DNA from: Deinococcus koreensis | Lineage (GTDB): Bacteria > Deinococcota > Deinococci > Deinococcales > Deinococcaceae | Assembly (NCBI RefSeq): GCF_002901445.1 | Contig: NZ_PPPD01000001.1 | Location: 3,460,481 to 3,524,480 of the forward strand | Length of the DNA stretch: 64,000 bases | Direction: 5' to 3' | Shown here: in pieces, positions 34,944 to 44,198 of the stretch | Position numbering within the stretch: the stretch's first letter is position 1 | How the letters are laid out: each line of letters starts with the position of its first letter | The notes under the pieces: generated by a model | What the model was told of the DNA's origin: nothing | Seen by the model: the letters and a program-made list of their open reading frames with translations, nothing else | The model's database searches: none | Made by a program: the position numbers and the translations under genes

Positions 34944-35480
34944 GCCCTCGCTGCCCGATCAATCGTTTCAGCCAAGGCTTCAGCCAAGTGGCAAAAACAG
35001 TGCATACCTGCATACGGTCGGGGCACCTGCCACAGCGGCGGCCAGAATGTCGCGGGCGGACGAGACACCTCAGGGACGGGGTCAGGTTCTGGCCCATGCT
35101 CCCGACAACAAACAGTGGTTGATTCCGACGCACCATGTCACGCTGACCGGATGAAGGTGGCCGCACTGTGCCAGGGAGTCCGGTCTGCCCTGCACCACGT
35201 GGGAGATCGCGCTGTCACCACATCCGCCCGAAAAAAGCCATCTGACCCGGGGAGCCGGTCATGGACACCTGCCTGCAGTTCCAGACCTCCACCAGGTCTC
35301 CAGGCGCGTCGACAGCGCAGGCCCCAGTCGTCCCCTCAGCCCCCGACGTGCGGGAAGCTCAGCAGGGACTGCGCGAGCCGGCGCTGGTAGGCCGGCTGGG
35401 CAAGCCTCGGCCCTTCCACTGGAGGCACATTGATGTCAGTTTCGCCCCGGTTCCAGACCTATTGACTGCTACCCTGAGCC
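34944..35480. other. 537-bp left arm of the element, no gene
   Basis: No frame with recognisable content. It holds two TTTCAGCCAA-type repeats (34966-34975 and 34978-34987) and two TGCATAC repeats 8 bp apart (35001-35007, 35009-35015), as expected of recombinase and excisionase binding sites in an att arm. TACCCT near 35470 is the likely -10 of the next gene. Confidence 0.6.
34966..34987 (+). promoter_or_regulatory. putative integrase arm-type sites, left
   Basis: TTTCAGCCAA and CTTCAGCCAA, 12 bp apart start to start, 55 bp inside attL. The same decamer occurs as a tandem pair at the right end in the same orientation. Confidence 0.6.
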
Positions 35481-35810
<330 letters not shown>

Positions 35811-35851
35811 TCCTGGGCACGCTGCCTTGGCTGCTGGGAGACTGGACTCCA

Positions 35852-36121
35852 TCACGCTGAGCCGTCTCGCTCGAAGACGTGCAGGACGCTCAATCCCAGG
35901 GGCGTGAGGCCGTACCGGACGTATCCATAGCCCTGAATGTTCCAGGTGCTCAGAAGCTCGATGAGCTCCTGAGCCATCAGCATGTCGAGGTCGGACGGAC
36001 TGACCACCGTTCCGCCCATCACGGACTCGACTGCCGTCCCGCGTCCCGTGGTGTCCGTGCGCTCCAGCAGCGAACCCAGGCGGATCCACTGCAGCAATCG
36101 CGCGTGCGCCTCACTCAGCAT
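35852..36121 (-). CDS. hypothetical protein, possible winged-helix
   Basis: 89 aa from the chosen ATG (36121). Sequence LSEAHARLLQWIRLGSLLER, then DLDMLMAQELIELLSTWNIQGYGYVRYGLTPLGLSVLHVF, has the helix-turn-strand pattern of a small winged-helix protein (LTPLGLSVL is typical of PadR/MarR-like wings). No ribosome site or -10 box supports the start, and the frame is open further upstream to 36262. Convergent with the c-di-AMP receptor gene. Low certainty as a gene. Confidence 0.45.
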   Translation of the reverse strand: MLSEAHARLLQWIRLGSLLERTDTTGRGTAVESVMGGTVVSPSDLDMLMAQELIELLSTWNIQGYGYVRYGLTPLGLSVLHVFERDGSA

Positions 36122-36277
36122 GCGGATCGGCGTTCGCCGTGCGTGGCCCCCGCTGCTGTCCGGAGGCCACCTCCCTGGCGAGGGGATGTCCGTTCCGCTG
36201 CCTGTGCGTGCCCGAACCACCCGGCCGCCGGACGGTAGTCCGCGCTTCTGGGGACAGGTCAACCCCCGGTGTCGGGC

Positions 36278-36587
36278 TCACCTCCTGGGTGACGGCGCGA
36301 GGTCGGGCGCCAAGCGGGCGTCGCCGGCCTCGCTGGCGCCCGCCAGGAACTGTCCCGGCAGGCCGCGCGTGGCGGCGCTGATGGCCGGGCTGGGGCCGAT
36401 ATCGGCAATGTCGATCTGCCCCGCCGCGAGCGTCGGGGCGTGGGTCAGGTTCGGGACAAAACCCCAGCCGAACCGTGGTGGCTGGCTGGGCAGGGGCGGG
36501 AATCAGGGTGGCGCTGGACAGGGCCATCAGCCTGCTGACGGCGCGGAACCATCGGCGCGGTCGGAGATGGGTGGGAGCAGGTCGCAT
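36278..36587 (-). pseudogene. decayed ABC substrate-binding protein (sulfonate/nitrate type)
   Basis: An intact start (ATG 36587 behind GGAGG) and signal peptide ([21 protein letters not shown]) lead into TTVRLGF. The frame then breaks: removing one T from the TTTT run at 36458-36461 restores [11 protein letters not shown], directly joined to [21 protein letters not shown] and a TGA at 36278. Family members have about 40 residues between these two motifs and some 200 more after. The gene therefore has a 1-nt insertion, an internal deletion and a truncated end. Confidence 0.75.
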
Positions 36588-36713
36588 GATGTCCTCCAGG
36601 GGGAGAGGGCGGGAACTGCGGGCCAGGTCGAAGGGTGCCGCATTGTCCGCAGTGGCCCGCTCCTGAGGATGTGAGCCGGTCGATAGGATCACCCGGCCTC
36701 TTTCAGAATCCCT

Positions 36714-38090
36714 TCATCCTGGCGCGAGGCCGAACCACAGCCCGCCCAGCAGGGCGCTGCCGAAGAGCACGACGAAGGTGCTGAGTTTGAAGCGCCACAG
36801 CGCCACGCCCGCCAGGACGGCCAGCAGCAGGGAGGACACACTCAGCGTGTCCCACTCGGGCATCGACAGCTGCAGTGGCCCGGCCTGCACCTCGGTCACC
36901 TGGCCGAACAGCACGTGCAGCGCGAACCAGATCGACAGGTTCAGGATCACCCCCACCACCGCTGCCGTGATCGCGCTCAACGCCCCCGAGAGCGCCCTGT
37001 TCCCCCGCAGCCGCTCGATGTACGGCGCCCCCAGGAAGATCCACAGGAAACACGGCGCATACGTCGCCCAGGTCACCACGACCGACGCCAGCACCCCGGC
37101 GGCCAGCGGGCTCAGGGCGCCTGGATCGCGGAAGGCCCCCAGGAAGCCCACGTACTGCACCACCTGGATCAGCGGCCCCGGCGTCGTCTCGGCCAGCCCC
37201 AGGCCGTTGAGCATCTCGCCCGCCGTGAGCCAGCCATAGGTCTGCACCGCCTGCTGCGCCACATAGGCGAGCACCGCGTAGGCCCCGCCGAAGGTCACCA
37301 CTGCCATCACGCTGAAGAACTTCGCCTGTTGCCAGAACACGCTGCCCCAGCCCAGGGCGGCCCCGACCAGCAGCAGTGGCCCGAACCACAGCCCCAGTCC
37401 GGTCGCCAGCACCCGCCAGAAGCGGTGCCAGCCCGGCGTGACGTGCGGGGCGGTGGCAGCAGTGATCAGGGCGTCTGGACTCTCCTCCTGGCTTTTCCCC
37501 CCACCATGCCCTCCAGCCTGGAACACGTCCGGTCGCCGCTGGCTGCCGAGGTAGCCCACGAGCCCCGCCACGATGATCACCACCGGAAAGGGAACATTGA
37601 AGAAGAACAGCGCCACGAAGGCCAGCGCGGCGATGCCCCACATCACCCTATGCTTCAGGGCGCGTTTCCCGATGCGCTGCACGGCCTCCAGCACGATCAC
37701 CAGCACCGCCGCCTTGAGGCCGAAGAACAGCGCCTGCACCGGGGTGGTGTCCTGGTACAGGGCGTAGACGACGCTGAGGATCAGGATGGAGAGGAAGCCG
37801 GGCAGCACGAACAGGCTGCCGGCGATGACGCCGCCGCGCGTGCCGTGCATCAGCCAGCCGATGTAGATGGCGAGCTGCTGGGCTTCCGGGCCGGGGAGCA
37901 GCATGCAGTAGTTCAGGGCGTGCAGAAAGCGTTCCTCGCTGATCCAGCGCTTCTCATCGACGAGGATGCGGTGCATCACGGCGATCTGCCCGGCTGGGCC
38001 GCCGAAACTCTGGGCGGCGATGCGGGCCCAGACGGCGGTGGCCTCACGCTGGGAGACGCCGTGGGTGGGGCGCACAGGGGCCTGGGTCAT
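36714..38090 (-). CDS. chrA: chromate transporter, long-chain ChrA
   Basis: 458 aa with two homologous CHR halves: SFGGPAGQIAVMHRILVDEKRW to LNYCMLLPGPEAQQLAIYIGW, and TFGGAYAVLAYVAQQAVQTYGW to GLAETTPGPLIQVVQYVGFLG. About 10-12 TM segments. ChrA exports chromate by proton antiport and confers resistance; a hydrophilic G/S/E-rich loop separates the halves. Start at 38090 fixed by GGAGG 6 nt upstream. It lies directly upstream of the sulfonate-type binding-protein remnant; sulfate and chromate are analogues. No chrB regulator is present. Confidence 0.92.
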   Translation of the reverse strand: MTQAPVRPTHGVSQREATAVWARIAAQSFGGPAGQIAVMHRILVDEKRWISEERFLHALNYCMLLPGPEAQQLAIYIGWLMHGTRGGVIAGSLFVLPGFLSILILSVVYALYQDTTPVQALFFGLKAAVLVIVLEAVQRIGKRALKHRVMWGIAALAFVALFFFNVPFPVVIIVAGLVGYLGSQRRPDVFQAGGHGGGKSQEESPDALITAATAPHVTPGWHRFWRVLATGLGLWFGPLLLVGAALGWGSVFWQQAKFFSVMAVVTFGGAYAVLAYVAQQAVQTYGWLTAGEMLNGLGLAETTPGPLIQVVQYVGFLGAFRDPGALSPLAAGVLASVVVTWATYAPCFLWIFLGAPYIERLRGNRALSGALSAITAAVVGVILNLSIWFALHVLFGQVTEVQAGPLQLSMPEWDTLSVSSLLLAVLAGVALWRFKLSTFVVLFGSALLGGLWFGLAPG

Positions 38091-38696
38091 GTCGAAACCT
38101 CCGGGCAGGGTGGGAGCGAAACAGCCTGAGGAGGCAAGGCGACCGGATGAGGGGTCAGCCGTTCTGGCCAGGCCATCCCTCAGCTTGACAGAGGGAAGCA
38201 GAGAAAGACCCGTCGCGGTTCTTGGTCTTTGGGCAGGAGGGGACGTTGCGTGGAGGAGAGTTCGGGGATCAGCGCAGGGCTTCCGCGCCCTGACGATGCT
38301 GGCGGGCACGGTGATGGCGTGGGCCATCCCGACCGCCTTGTGGATGGCGACCTTGCGCGCAGAGGCATGAGTCGCCCGACGGGGTGCAGGCCCTGACGAG
38401 GAAGCAGTGGCGCCGGCACGTCAACCCCTTCGGCCGCATCCGTTTCGATCACGGACGCCTGAGTGGTCGTCAGGTGCAGCCTGTCCAGCCCCCCGGCGTC
38501 ATTCGGGTGGTTGTGCAGCACGTCCCCGGGCAACACCGCCGTCGGCCGCCGGACAGGGGAGGGGGTGGCCCAGGGTACCGGTTCGTTACTCCTTCAGCAG
38601 TGGAGTCGGCCGCGACCCTGAAGGGATGGAGAATTCGGAGTGAGACTGCAGGGGTGCCGGGGCCTGCGCTGCCGAGGCTGCGTCCTGCCTGTGGCG
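38091..38696. other. 606-bp region between chrA and the TPR gene, no gene supported
   Basis: Several frames are open but none shows a family pattern, a ribosome site or a leaderless -10. It should hold the chrA promoter. Fragments such as KVAIHKAVGMAHAITVPAS (minus strand, about 38300-38350) hint at a decayed coding sequence that I could not assign. Confidence 0.4.
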
Positions 38697-41186
38697 TCAG
38701 AAGCTGTCGATCACCTGCGAGAGGCGGGCTGCGACCGATCCTGCGTCGCCAGCGGACAACGACCGTCTCAGTGCTGCATGCACCGTCGGCCGGGACTCGA
38801 GAACCCAGCTGCTGAAGACGCCCGAAAGGAACTCGTCGGCCACATGCTGCACCGCTGCAAATTCGGCCACGGCACGGGGGAACGCACTGCGGGTTGCGCC
38901 GTGAATCCTCACGCGGAGCAGGGGGTTCAGCGCATAGCGCGCGCCTCTGTAGGGTACTGGATCCTCGCCTGGGGGCATCAGGGGCCTGAGGGTGTCGCGC
39001 AGACCACGCACGGCCTTCTTGAGCAGGTCGGCGGCACGCACCGATGGGTCACCGTCCCAGAGGTCAGCGATCAGACCATGACGGGACGATGGCCCCATCA
39101 ATGACAGGTAGACCAGCAGTTCGGCGGATCGGCTCAGAGGGAAACGCACTGCGTCACCGACATGGCGCACGCTGAGGGAGCCGGCGACGTCCACCTGGAG
39201 GGCCACGTTGCCCTGCCAGACACTCTGATCCAGCAGCCTCTCGATCCGCTCCGCGAGGGGCGTGCTCCTGAGGGCAGAGAGCAGGGGATCCAACTGCCGG
39301 GCGTCTGTGATGAGGGGTGCGTCAACACCGAAGGCGCTCAGCGTGTCCTCGAGCGCCTGAATGTCCAGCTGCCCCCTGATCCGCAGCGCGATGGCCGCGC
39401 GGTAGGCGGCCGACCGCACCACATCCCAGCCGGGCAGCCCCGAACCCGACGCGGCGGCGAAGGCAGCGTCAGCCGGATCGAAATCCCCCCGTGCGTAGGC
39501 AAGCACGCCGGCCGTGAACGCCAGCTGCGCGTCATCATTGCCCTGTCCCTGGGAATCGCCTTCGGCCCGCAGAGATTCCGACCGGGCAGCGCCGTGCTGA
39601 CCATCCAGGGCCAGGCGCTCTGCGAGCAGCAGCCGGTAGACCGTGGCCTGATCCACAAGCCGCACTTCATCGAAGCGCTGGACGGCGTCCTGCAGGGTGG
39701 CCAGAGCTTCACCGTGCTGGCCACCCTGGTGCAGGATGATTGCCCGGCTCCCGGTCAGCCAGGCCTGCCAGCGGCGCTGGGCCTGCTCATCCAGATGGAC
39801 GAGCCGGGCGCCCGCCAGGGTCAGTTGGTGCAGCGCCTCGGCGTGGCGGCCACGGTCGGCGAGCATCTGAGCATAGTTGTTGTGCAGCTCGATGGTGGGC
39901 AGGTGGAGTTCCAGGCGCTGGAGGTAGCCCAGGGCCCTGTTGTATTGCAGCATGGCTTCGTCGGGGTGCCCCTGATCCTCCAGACAGGTGCCCAGGCCCG
40001 TGTGGGCGTGGGCCGTGAATTCGAGGCTGCCCTCCCAGGTCGCCAGCGTCAGCAGCTGTTCGCACGCGGCCTGCTGGGCGGTGAAGTCCCTGGCACGGTT
40101 CAGCACGAACTCGTAGTGCCTGAGCACCAGCAGGCCCTCCCGGCCGGTGGGCGTGATCCTCAGCCCTTCCTCGCACAGGGCGCGCGAGCGGTCATACCGT
40201 CCGGCGCGCGATTCGGCGTAGGCCAGCAGATAGGTCAGCAGCGGGTGACGGGTGCCCTGTTCATAGAGGGCGTAGAGTTCTCGTTCTGCCCGCTCCTGCC
40301 GGGCGTGATCCTTCGACCAGGCAAGCGCGCCCAGCCGGGACAGGCTCAGCCGGAGTGACCGCTGGTGCGCGGGCACGGCGTCCACCAGCTGAACCACCTC
40401 GTCCCGGCGTCCGGCGGCGCTGAGATTGAGGCAGTGGCCTGCGAGCACGTCGGAGGCGCCCTCATGCTGCCCGGCGAGCCGCAGCACGCGCTCCGCACGG
40501 CGCAGATCGCCTGACTGGATCGCCTCGTCCGCCGCCCTGACGGTGTTGCTTTGAAACGACCGGGCATCGACCAGGGCAGACCTCTGGGCCAGCGCCGCCG
40601 AGACGATCCACGGCACCTGGACGGCGTCACCGTCCGGGATCAGTGGCAAGTGACGGCGCACCAGCGTCCACCAGGTGGCCGGCAGACCCGGGGAGTGGGT
40701 CAGGCCCTGCGCCGCCGTCCAGCTCTCCTGATGTACCAGCGGCAGCAGGGCGTCCGCGACACCGGCCAGCTCGCCGCCCAGCAGGGCCTGAATCCGGCGA
40801 ACGGCCGCGTCGGGGCCGGCCGCCAGGATGAGGGCGACTCCCTCCGGCCAGCCAAGCGTCGCCTGGACGGCGGCCCGCTGCGCCGCGCCACGTCCTGGCC
40901 TGAGCCGGAGATCCGCCGCCGTCAGCACCACCGCGCCGGCGGGCAGTTCTGCTGCGCGGTCAGGCGACAGGCTGATCAACAGCAGGGCGCCCGCGCTGAC
41001 CGCCCGCCTCAGCTCAGCCGGTGGAGGATCCAGCAGGAGCTGTGCCTCCGGCACGAGGGCGTGCAACCTGCCCGACAGCTCCGGCGCGCCATACCCTTCA
41101 GGCACCAGACATGCCACGGCCCCCCGGACGCGCAGCTGACGGGCGAGTGGGCCCAGGGCCGGGCCGGGGTGGACTGTGGGGGACAT
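38697..41186 (-). CDS. large TPR protein with C-terminal DNA-binding-like domain
   Basis: 829 aa. An N-terminal region of about 200 residues is AAA-like in layout but lacks a visible Walker A. Helical TPR-type repeats span about residues 215-640 (for example HAHTGLGTCLEDQGHPDEAMLQYNRALGYL and IELHNNYAQMLADRGRHAEALHQLTLAG). The C-terminal part (VRHVGDAVRFPLSRSAELLVYLSL, DLWDGDPSVRAADLLKKAVRGLRDTLR) resembles the SARP/OmpR winged helix, which normally sits at the N-terminus. It is likely a transcription regulator. TAGACT is 7 nt before the ATG. Divergent from the Ig-like lipoprotein gene, a plausible target. Confidence 0.7.
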   Translation of the reverse strand: MSPTVHPGPALGPLARQLRVRGAVACLVPEGYGAPELSGRLHALVPEAQLLLDPPPAELRRAVSAGALLLISLSPDRAAELPAGAVVLTAADLRLRPGRGAAQRAAVQATLGWPEGVALILAAGPDAAVRRIQALLGGELAGVADALLPLVHQESWTAAQGLTHSPGLPATWWTLVRRHLPLIPDGDAVQVPWIVSAALAQRSALVDARSFQSNTVRAADEAIQSGDLRRAERVLRLAGQHEGASDVLAGHCLNLSAAGRRDEVVQLVDAVPAHQRSLRLSLSRLGALAWSKDHARQERAERELYALYEQGTRHPLLTYLLAYAESRAGRYDRSRALCEEGLRITPTGREGLLVLRHYEFVLNRARDFTAQQAACEQLLTLATWEGSLEFTAHAHTGLGTCLEDQGHPDEAMLQYNRALGYLQRLELHLPTIELHNNYAQMLADRGRHAEALHQLTLAGARLVHLDEQAQRRWQAWLTGSRAIILHQGGQHGEALATLQDAVQRFDEVRLVDQATVYRLLLAERLALDGQHGAARSESLRAEGDSQGQGNDDAQLAFTAGVLAYARGDFDPADAAFAAASGSGLPGWDVVRSAAYRAAIALRIRGQLDIQALEDTLSAFGVDAPLITDARQLDPLLSALRSTPLAERIERLLDQSVWQGNVALQVDVAGSLSVRHVGDAVRFPLSRSAELLVYLSLMGPSSRHGLIADLWDGDPSVRAADLLKKAVRGLRDTLRPLMPPGEDPVPYRGARYALNPLLRVRIHGATRSAFPRAVAEFAAVQHVADEFLSGVFSSWVLESRPTVHAALRRSLSAGDAGSVAARLSQVIDSF

Positions 41187-41367
41187 TGGGTGGAGTCTAC
41201 GTCCGGGCAGGGGAGAAGTGCGCCCTGCAGGGGCACGGAGCGACGCTTCCCCGCTTCTTCCCCGGCTTCCTCGCACACTGGGCACGACCCTGTTGACCGT
41301 CACGGCGTGCCCCGCCGTTCGCGGCCACGGAGGGCTGGTGACGTGCCAGGGTCAGTGGAGGTTCACC

Positions 41368-42297
41368 ATGACACGACGCCGAATTCCCTTCCTGACCGGG
41401 CTGACCGCCCTGCTGCTGTCGGCCTGCGCCGGCACACCGCCGCCGCTGGACAGCGCGGACACGGCTGGCCCCACGGTGGAGCTGACGGCAGTCACTACAG
41501 CAGCCACCACAGGAGCTGTTCTGGTGCTCAATGCCCGGGCCAGCGATCCCAGCGGCGTGCGGGAGGTCGTCTTCTCCCTCGACGGGGTCGAGGTCGCCCG
41601 CGATGCCGAGGCGCCATTTACCGCCGACGTCCCCGTTGCGTCCATCACCGTCGGCCCCCACCTGGCCAGTGCCGTGGCCCAGGATCGCCTGGGCAACACG
41701 ACGGCCGTCACTGCCGAGGTGCTGGTGAGGGATCCCGCCGTGACCTCGACGTTTTCACTGGTCGGCACGGTCGACCGCTGGACGGGCGGCGCGGCGACGC
41801 TCCAGATCCAGAGCTTCGCCCTCCTTGCCTGGACGAAGGAAATTGTGCCCAGTTACAGGGTGCTGCTCAGGCCCTTCAGCACCGCCGGGATTGACGCCGG
41901 CGGCCAGTTTTCCGGGGCCCTCCTCGCCGTGCCGGCTGGCGACCTTCAACCGGTGATGGGCACCTTCACCAGTTCCGGCGGCGAGACCTGTGGCAGCCAG
42001 CTCCTCGTGAGCGACCCGGACGCCCGCGCCACAAGTCTGGTGGTCTCGGCGCCGGGCCGGGGCATCGTGCAGCCTCTGTCCCCGGACGGATCGACGAAGG
42101 GCATCCTGGTCTTTGTCGACCGCGACGTCACTGTCAGCGGAACCTGCGACCGTCTGGACGTTGACTGGCAGCTGAAGGCTGGGTTCAACAGCACGACCTT
42201 CCGGGCCTCGACGAACGCCACCACCGGGGCCACCTTCTACAGATTCAGATCCGAGCCCCTGCCGTCGTCCATCTGGACGGATCGCGGGGGGTTCTGA
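41368..42297 (+). CDS. lipoprotein with Ig-like domain
   Basis: 309 aa. Lipobox LSAC (Cys20), then a bacterial Ig-like domain: GPTVELTAVTTAATTGAVLVLNARASDPSGVREVVFSLDGVEVARD to AVAQDRLGNTTAVTAEVLV, as in Big_9/chitinase-associated modules. The second half (about 135-309) is beta-rich and unrecognised, with two cysteines (GGETCGSQL, SGTCDRLD) likely paired. GTGGAGG gives a good ribosome site. Divergent from the TPR regulator, with 181 bp between them. Confidence 0.72.
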   Translation: MTRRRIPFLTGLTALLLSACAGTPPPLDSADTAGPTVELTAVTTAATTGAVLVLNARASDPSGVREVVFSLDGVEVARDAEAPFTADVPVASITVGPHLASAVAQDRLGNTTAVTAEVLVRDPAVTSTFSLVGTVDRWTGGAATLQIQSFALLAWTKEIVPSYRVLLRPFSTAGIDAGGQFSGALLAVPAGDLQPVMGTFTSSGGETCGSQLLVSDPDARATSLVVSAPGRGIVQPLSPDGSTKGILVFVDRDVTVSGTCDRLDVDWQLKAGFNSTTFRASTNATTGATFYRFRSEPLPSSIWTDRGGF

Positions 42298-42399
42298 TGC
42301 CCTGCCGGTCTGGCTGATGCCCGATGGGCTCACGGACAGAGCGCCTGTGAGCCTTCAGGGGCGTTCCCGTGAGCACAGAGGGGGCTGACAGTTCAGATG

Positions 42400-42427
42400 A
42401 CCGGCCCCCAGGTTCCTGGGGGCCGGT
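42400..42427. terminator. bidirectional terminator hairpin
   Basis: A stem of up to 12 bp (ACCGGCCCCCAG / CTGGGGGCCGGT) with a minimal loop sits between the convergent lipoprotein gene and the small gene at 42467. CTCCATCT follows. Confidence 0.7.
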
Positions 42428-42466
42428 CTCCATCTGGCCTGGATTCAGGCCGTGGTCTGATCCGGG

Positions 42467-42772
42467 TCAGTTCAGCTGGTCACGCGCCCAGGCCTCGGTG
42501 AACTCTGTGCTGCCCACCCTGAACAGCAGCAGGCCGGCGTGGGCGGGGTGCATATAGGCTTCCAGCCAGTCCTCGTGCGGGTAGGACGCCAGGCGCATGT
42601 GGCGTCCTGTCCCGTGCAGCACGATGCTGTCCATCTCGTGATCGGAGTCGGTGTCGTCAGCCAAGAGGCCACTGAACTCGTGCTGAAAGGAGGCGCGCCG
42701 CTCTGCCGGCAACGCCCGGTAGGCCCTGTGAATCTCGCTGGCAAGCTCGGGGTTGGGTTGTCTGCTGAACAT
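42467..42772 (-). CDS. hypothetical small acidic protein
   Basis: 101 aa, unrecognised. Begins MFSRQPNPELASEIHRAYRALP and contains SGLLADDTDSDHEMDSIVLHG, a HEDWLEAYMHPAHAGLLLFRVG middle and an acidic overall charge with many His. AGGAG lies 7 nt before the ATG, so the gene looks real. It sits just downstream of the integrase gene on the same strand. A role in recombination or as an anti-defence factor cannot be judged. Confidence 0.6.
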   Translation of the reverse strand: MFSRQPNPELASEIHRAYRALPAERRASFQHEFSGLLADDTDSDHEMDSIVLHGTGRHMRLASYPHEDWLEAYMHPAHAGLLLFRVGSTEFTEAWARDQLN

Positions 42773-42839
42773 ATAAACTCCTGTTCCAGAACGTGTCGGG
42801 CGGGTGATCTGACCGAGAGCGGTCAGGCGCTGGCACCGC

Positions 42840-44198
42840 TCAGTGAGCGTCTGCCGGGGTGCTGTGCTGATCTGAATCCTGTCTGGCATCAGCCAGTCCC
42901 TGGGTGCTGCCGTCAGGGGCGATGTGTGCGCCGGAGGCCCTGTGATACAGGCCCTGAAGGTTCGATACTGCTGCAATCAGCTGTGGTTGCCGCCCGGCGC
43001 GGCGCTGGGCGTAGCGCAGCGTCATAGCGGGACTGGTGTGACCCACAGCCGCCTGGATGTCCGCCAGGCTGAAGTTGGCCAGCTCAAGTGCGTGCGTGAT
43101 GAACGTCCCCCGGGTGGAGTGAAAACGGCGGTGTTCCAGGCCGGCGGCGCTCAGGACGGCCCTCCAACACTTCCGGACATTGCCGGCGCTCCAGGGGGTT
43201 CCAGTGCTGGTTGGAAACAGGGCGTCATAGGCTGGCACGTCCTGAGGTCGGGGCGGAATCCAGGATGCCGTCAGGGGGCGAGCCGCCGCCCGACGCGCCG
43301 CCTTCCGCTGGCGCCTCACCACCTCGGGATCGACGGCCCGCTTCTGGTTCCAGCCCGATCCCGCCCGGGCGCGTCTCCGGGCCACCTCCAACAGGTGGGC
43401 CTCCAGAACGTCCTGGAGGAGTGGGGGCAGCATGAGGTCGCGGTCAGCGGCGGCGGTTTTGCCCCTGCCCCGTCCCCCCTCGCGTTTCGCTGTCCCGCGG
43501 ATTTCCAGGAGGCCGCTTGTGGCGCTGTAGTCGCTCATCCGGGCCCCGAGGAGTTCGCCTATGCGGGCACCGGTGTTGAGGGCCAGCAGAACCATCGGAT
43601 AGATGCGGCTGAGTTTCGCCGCCGTCAGCAGCTGCTGCAGCTCATCGAAGGTCCAGACCTCGTCCGGCAGGCGGGTCGACACGGTGGGCGGGCGCACGTC
43701 CTCCGCTGGGTTGCGGGTGATGTAGCCGTGCGTGACGGCCTTCCTCAACACCACCCTGAGGTGGCGCAGCGCCTTGGCCACGGTGCTCTGGGCACGGCCA
43801 TCGGTGAGCATGGTCGCCATCATGACCTCGATATCCCGGGTGGTCAGGCCGGTCACAGGGATGTGGCCGATGTACAGGGTGAGGATCTCAATCAGCCAGC
43901 TGCGGTTGAGCCTGGTGCTGTAGCTGCCCCCCCTCTGGAGTTCCGCCCAGGATCCCAGTACCTGCGCCACGGTCATTGACGCAGCGCGCTGAGGCTGCCG
44001 GGCGGCACCAGCGTAGTCCACCGTGCGCGTGTACTCCACCGCGTCTGCCCTGGTTTTGAAGGTCTTCTGGATCCGGTGGCGCTGGCCATCAGGGAAGGGT
44101 GGCAGTTCAATGGCCACCGCCCAGCGTCCCTTCCGTTTCTTCAGAGAGATCAGGCCGTTCGTGGCCCTCGGCTTCCTTGTTGCGCTCTGGGCCCTCAC
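42840..44198 (-). CDS. int: tyrosine recombinase (integrase) of the element
   Basis: 452 aa. An N-terminal arm-binding-like domain (GLISLKKRKGRWAVAIELPPF to FKTRADAVEYTRTVD) is followed by a SAM-like core-binding domain (MTVAQVLGSWAELQRGG to ITRNPAEDV) and a catalytic domain: Arg in NTGARIGELLGAR, Lys in RGTAKREGG, HxxR in HRRFHSTRGTFITHAL, His in VGHTSPAMT and Tyr in LRYAQRR. A basic insert of about 35 residues (QKRAVDPEVVRRQRKAARRAAARP) is unusual. GTG start overlaps the CI-like gene stop as GTGA, so the two are co-translated. Confidence 0.93.
   Translation of the reverse strand: MRAQSATRKPRATNGLISLKKRKGRWAVAIELPPFPDGQRHRIQKTFKTRADAVEYTRTVDYAGAARQPQRAASMTVAQVLGSWAELQRGGSYSTRLNRSWLIEILTLYIGHIPVTGLTTRDIEVMMATMLTDGRAQSTVAKALRHLRVVLRKAVTHGYITRNPAEDVRPPTVSTRLPDEVWTFDELQQLLTAAKLSRIYPMVLLALNTGARIGELLGARMSDYSATSGLLEIRGTAKREGGRGRGKTAAADRDLMLPPLLQDVLEAHLLEVARRRARAGSGWNQKRAVDPEVVRRQRKAARRAAARPLTASWIPPRPQDVPAYDALFPTSTGTPWSAGNVRKCWRAVLSAAGLEHRRFHSTRGTFITHALELANFSLADIQAAVGHTSPAMTLRYAQRRAGRQPQLIAAVSNLQGLYHRASGAHIAPDGSTQGLADARQDSDQHSTPADAH

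Noticed and set aside
38180..38640. Transposase remnant between chrA and the TPR gene
   Set aside because: Some frames look vaguely protein-like but no terminal repeats or DDE motif could be identified.
42300..42840. A third att copy next to the integrase, which would indicate two stacked elements
   Set aside because: No tRNA-like or 51-bp-repeat sequence is seen there; one element is the simpler reading.
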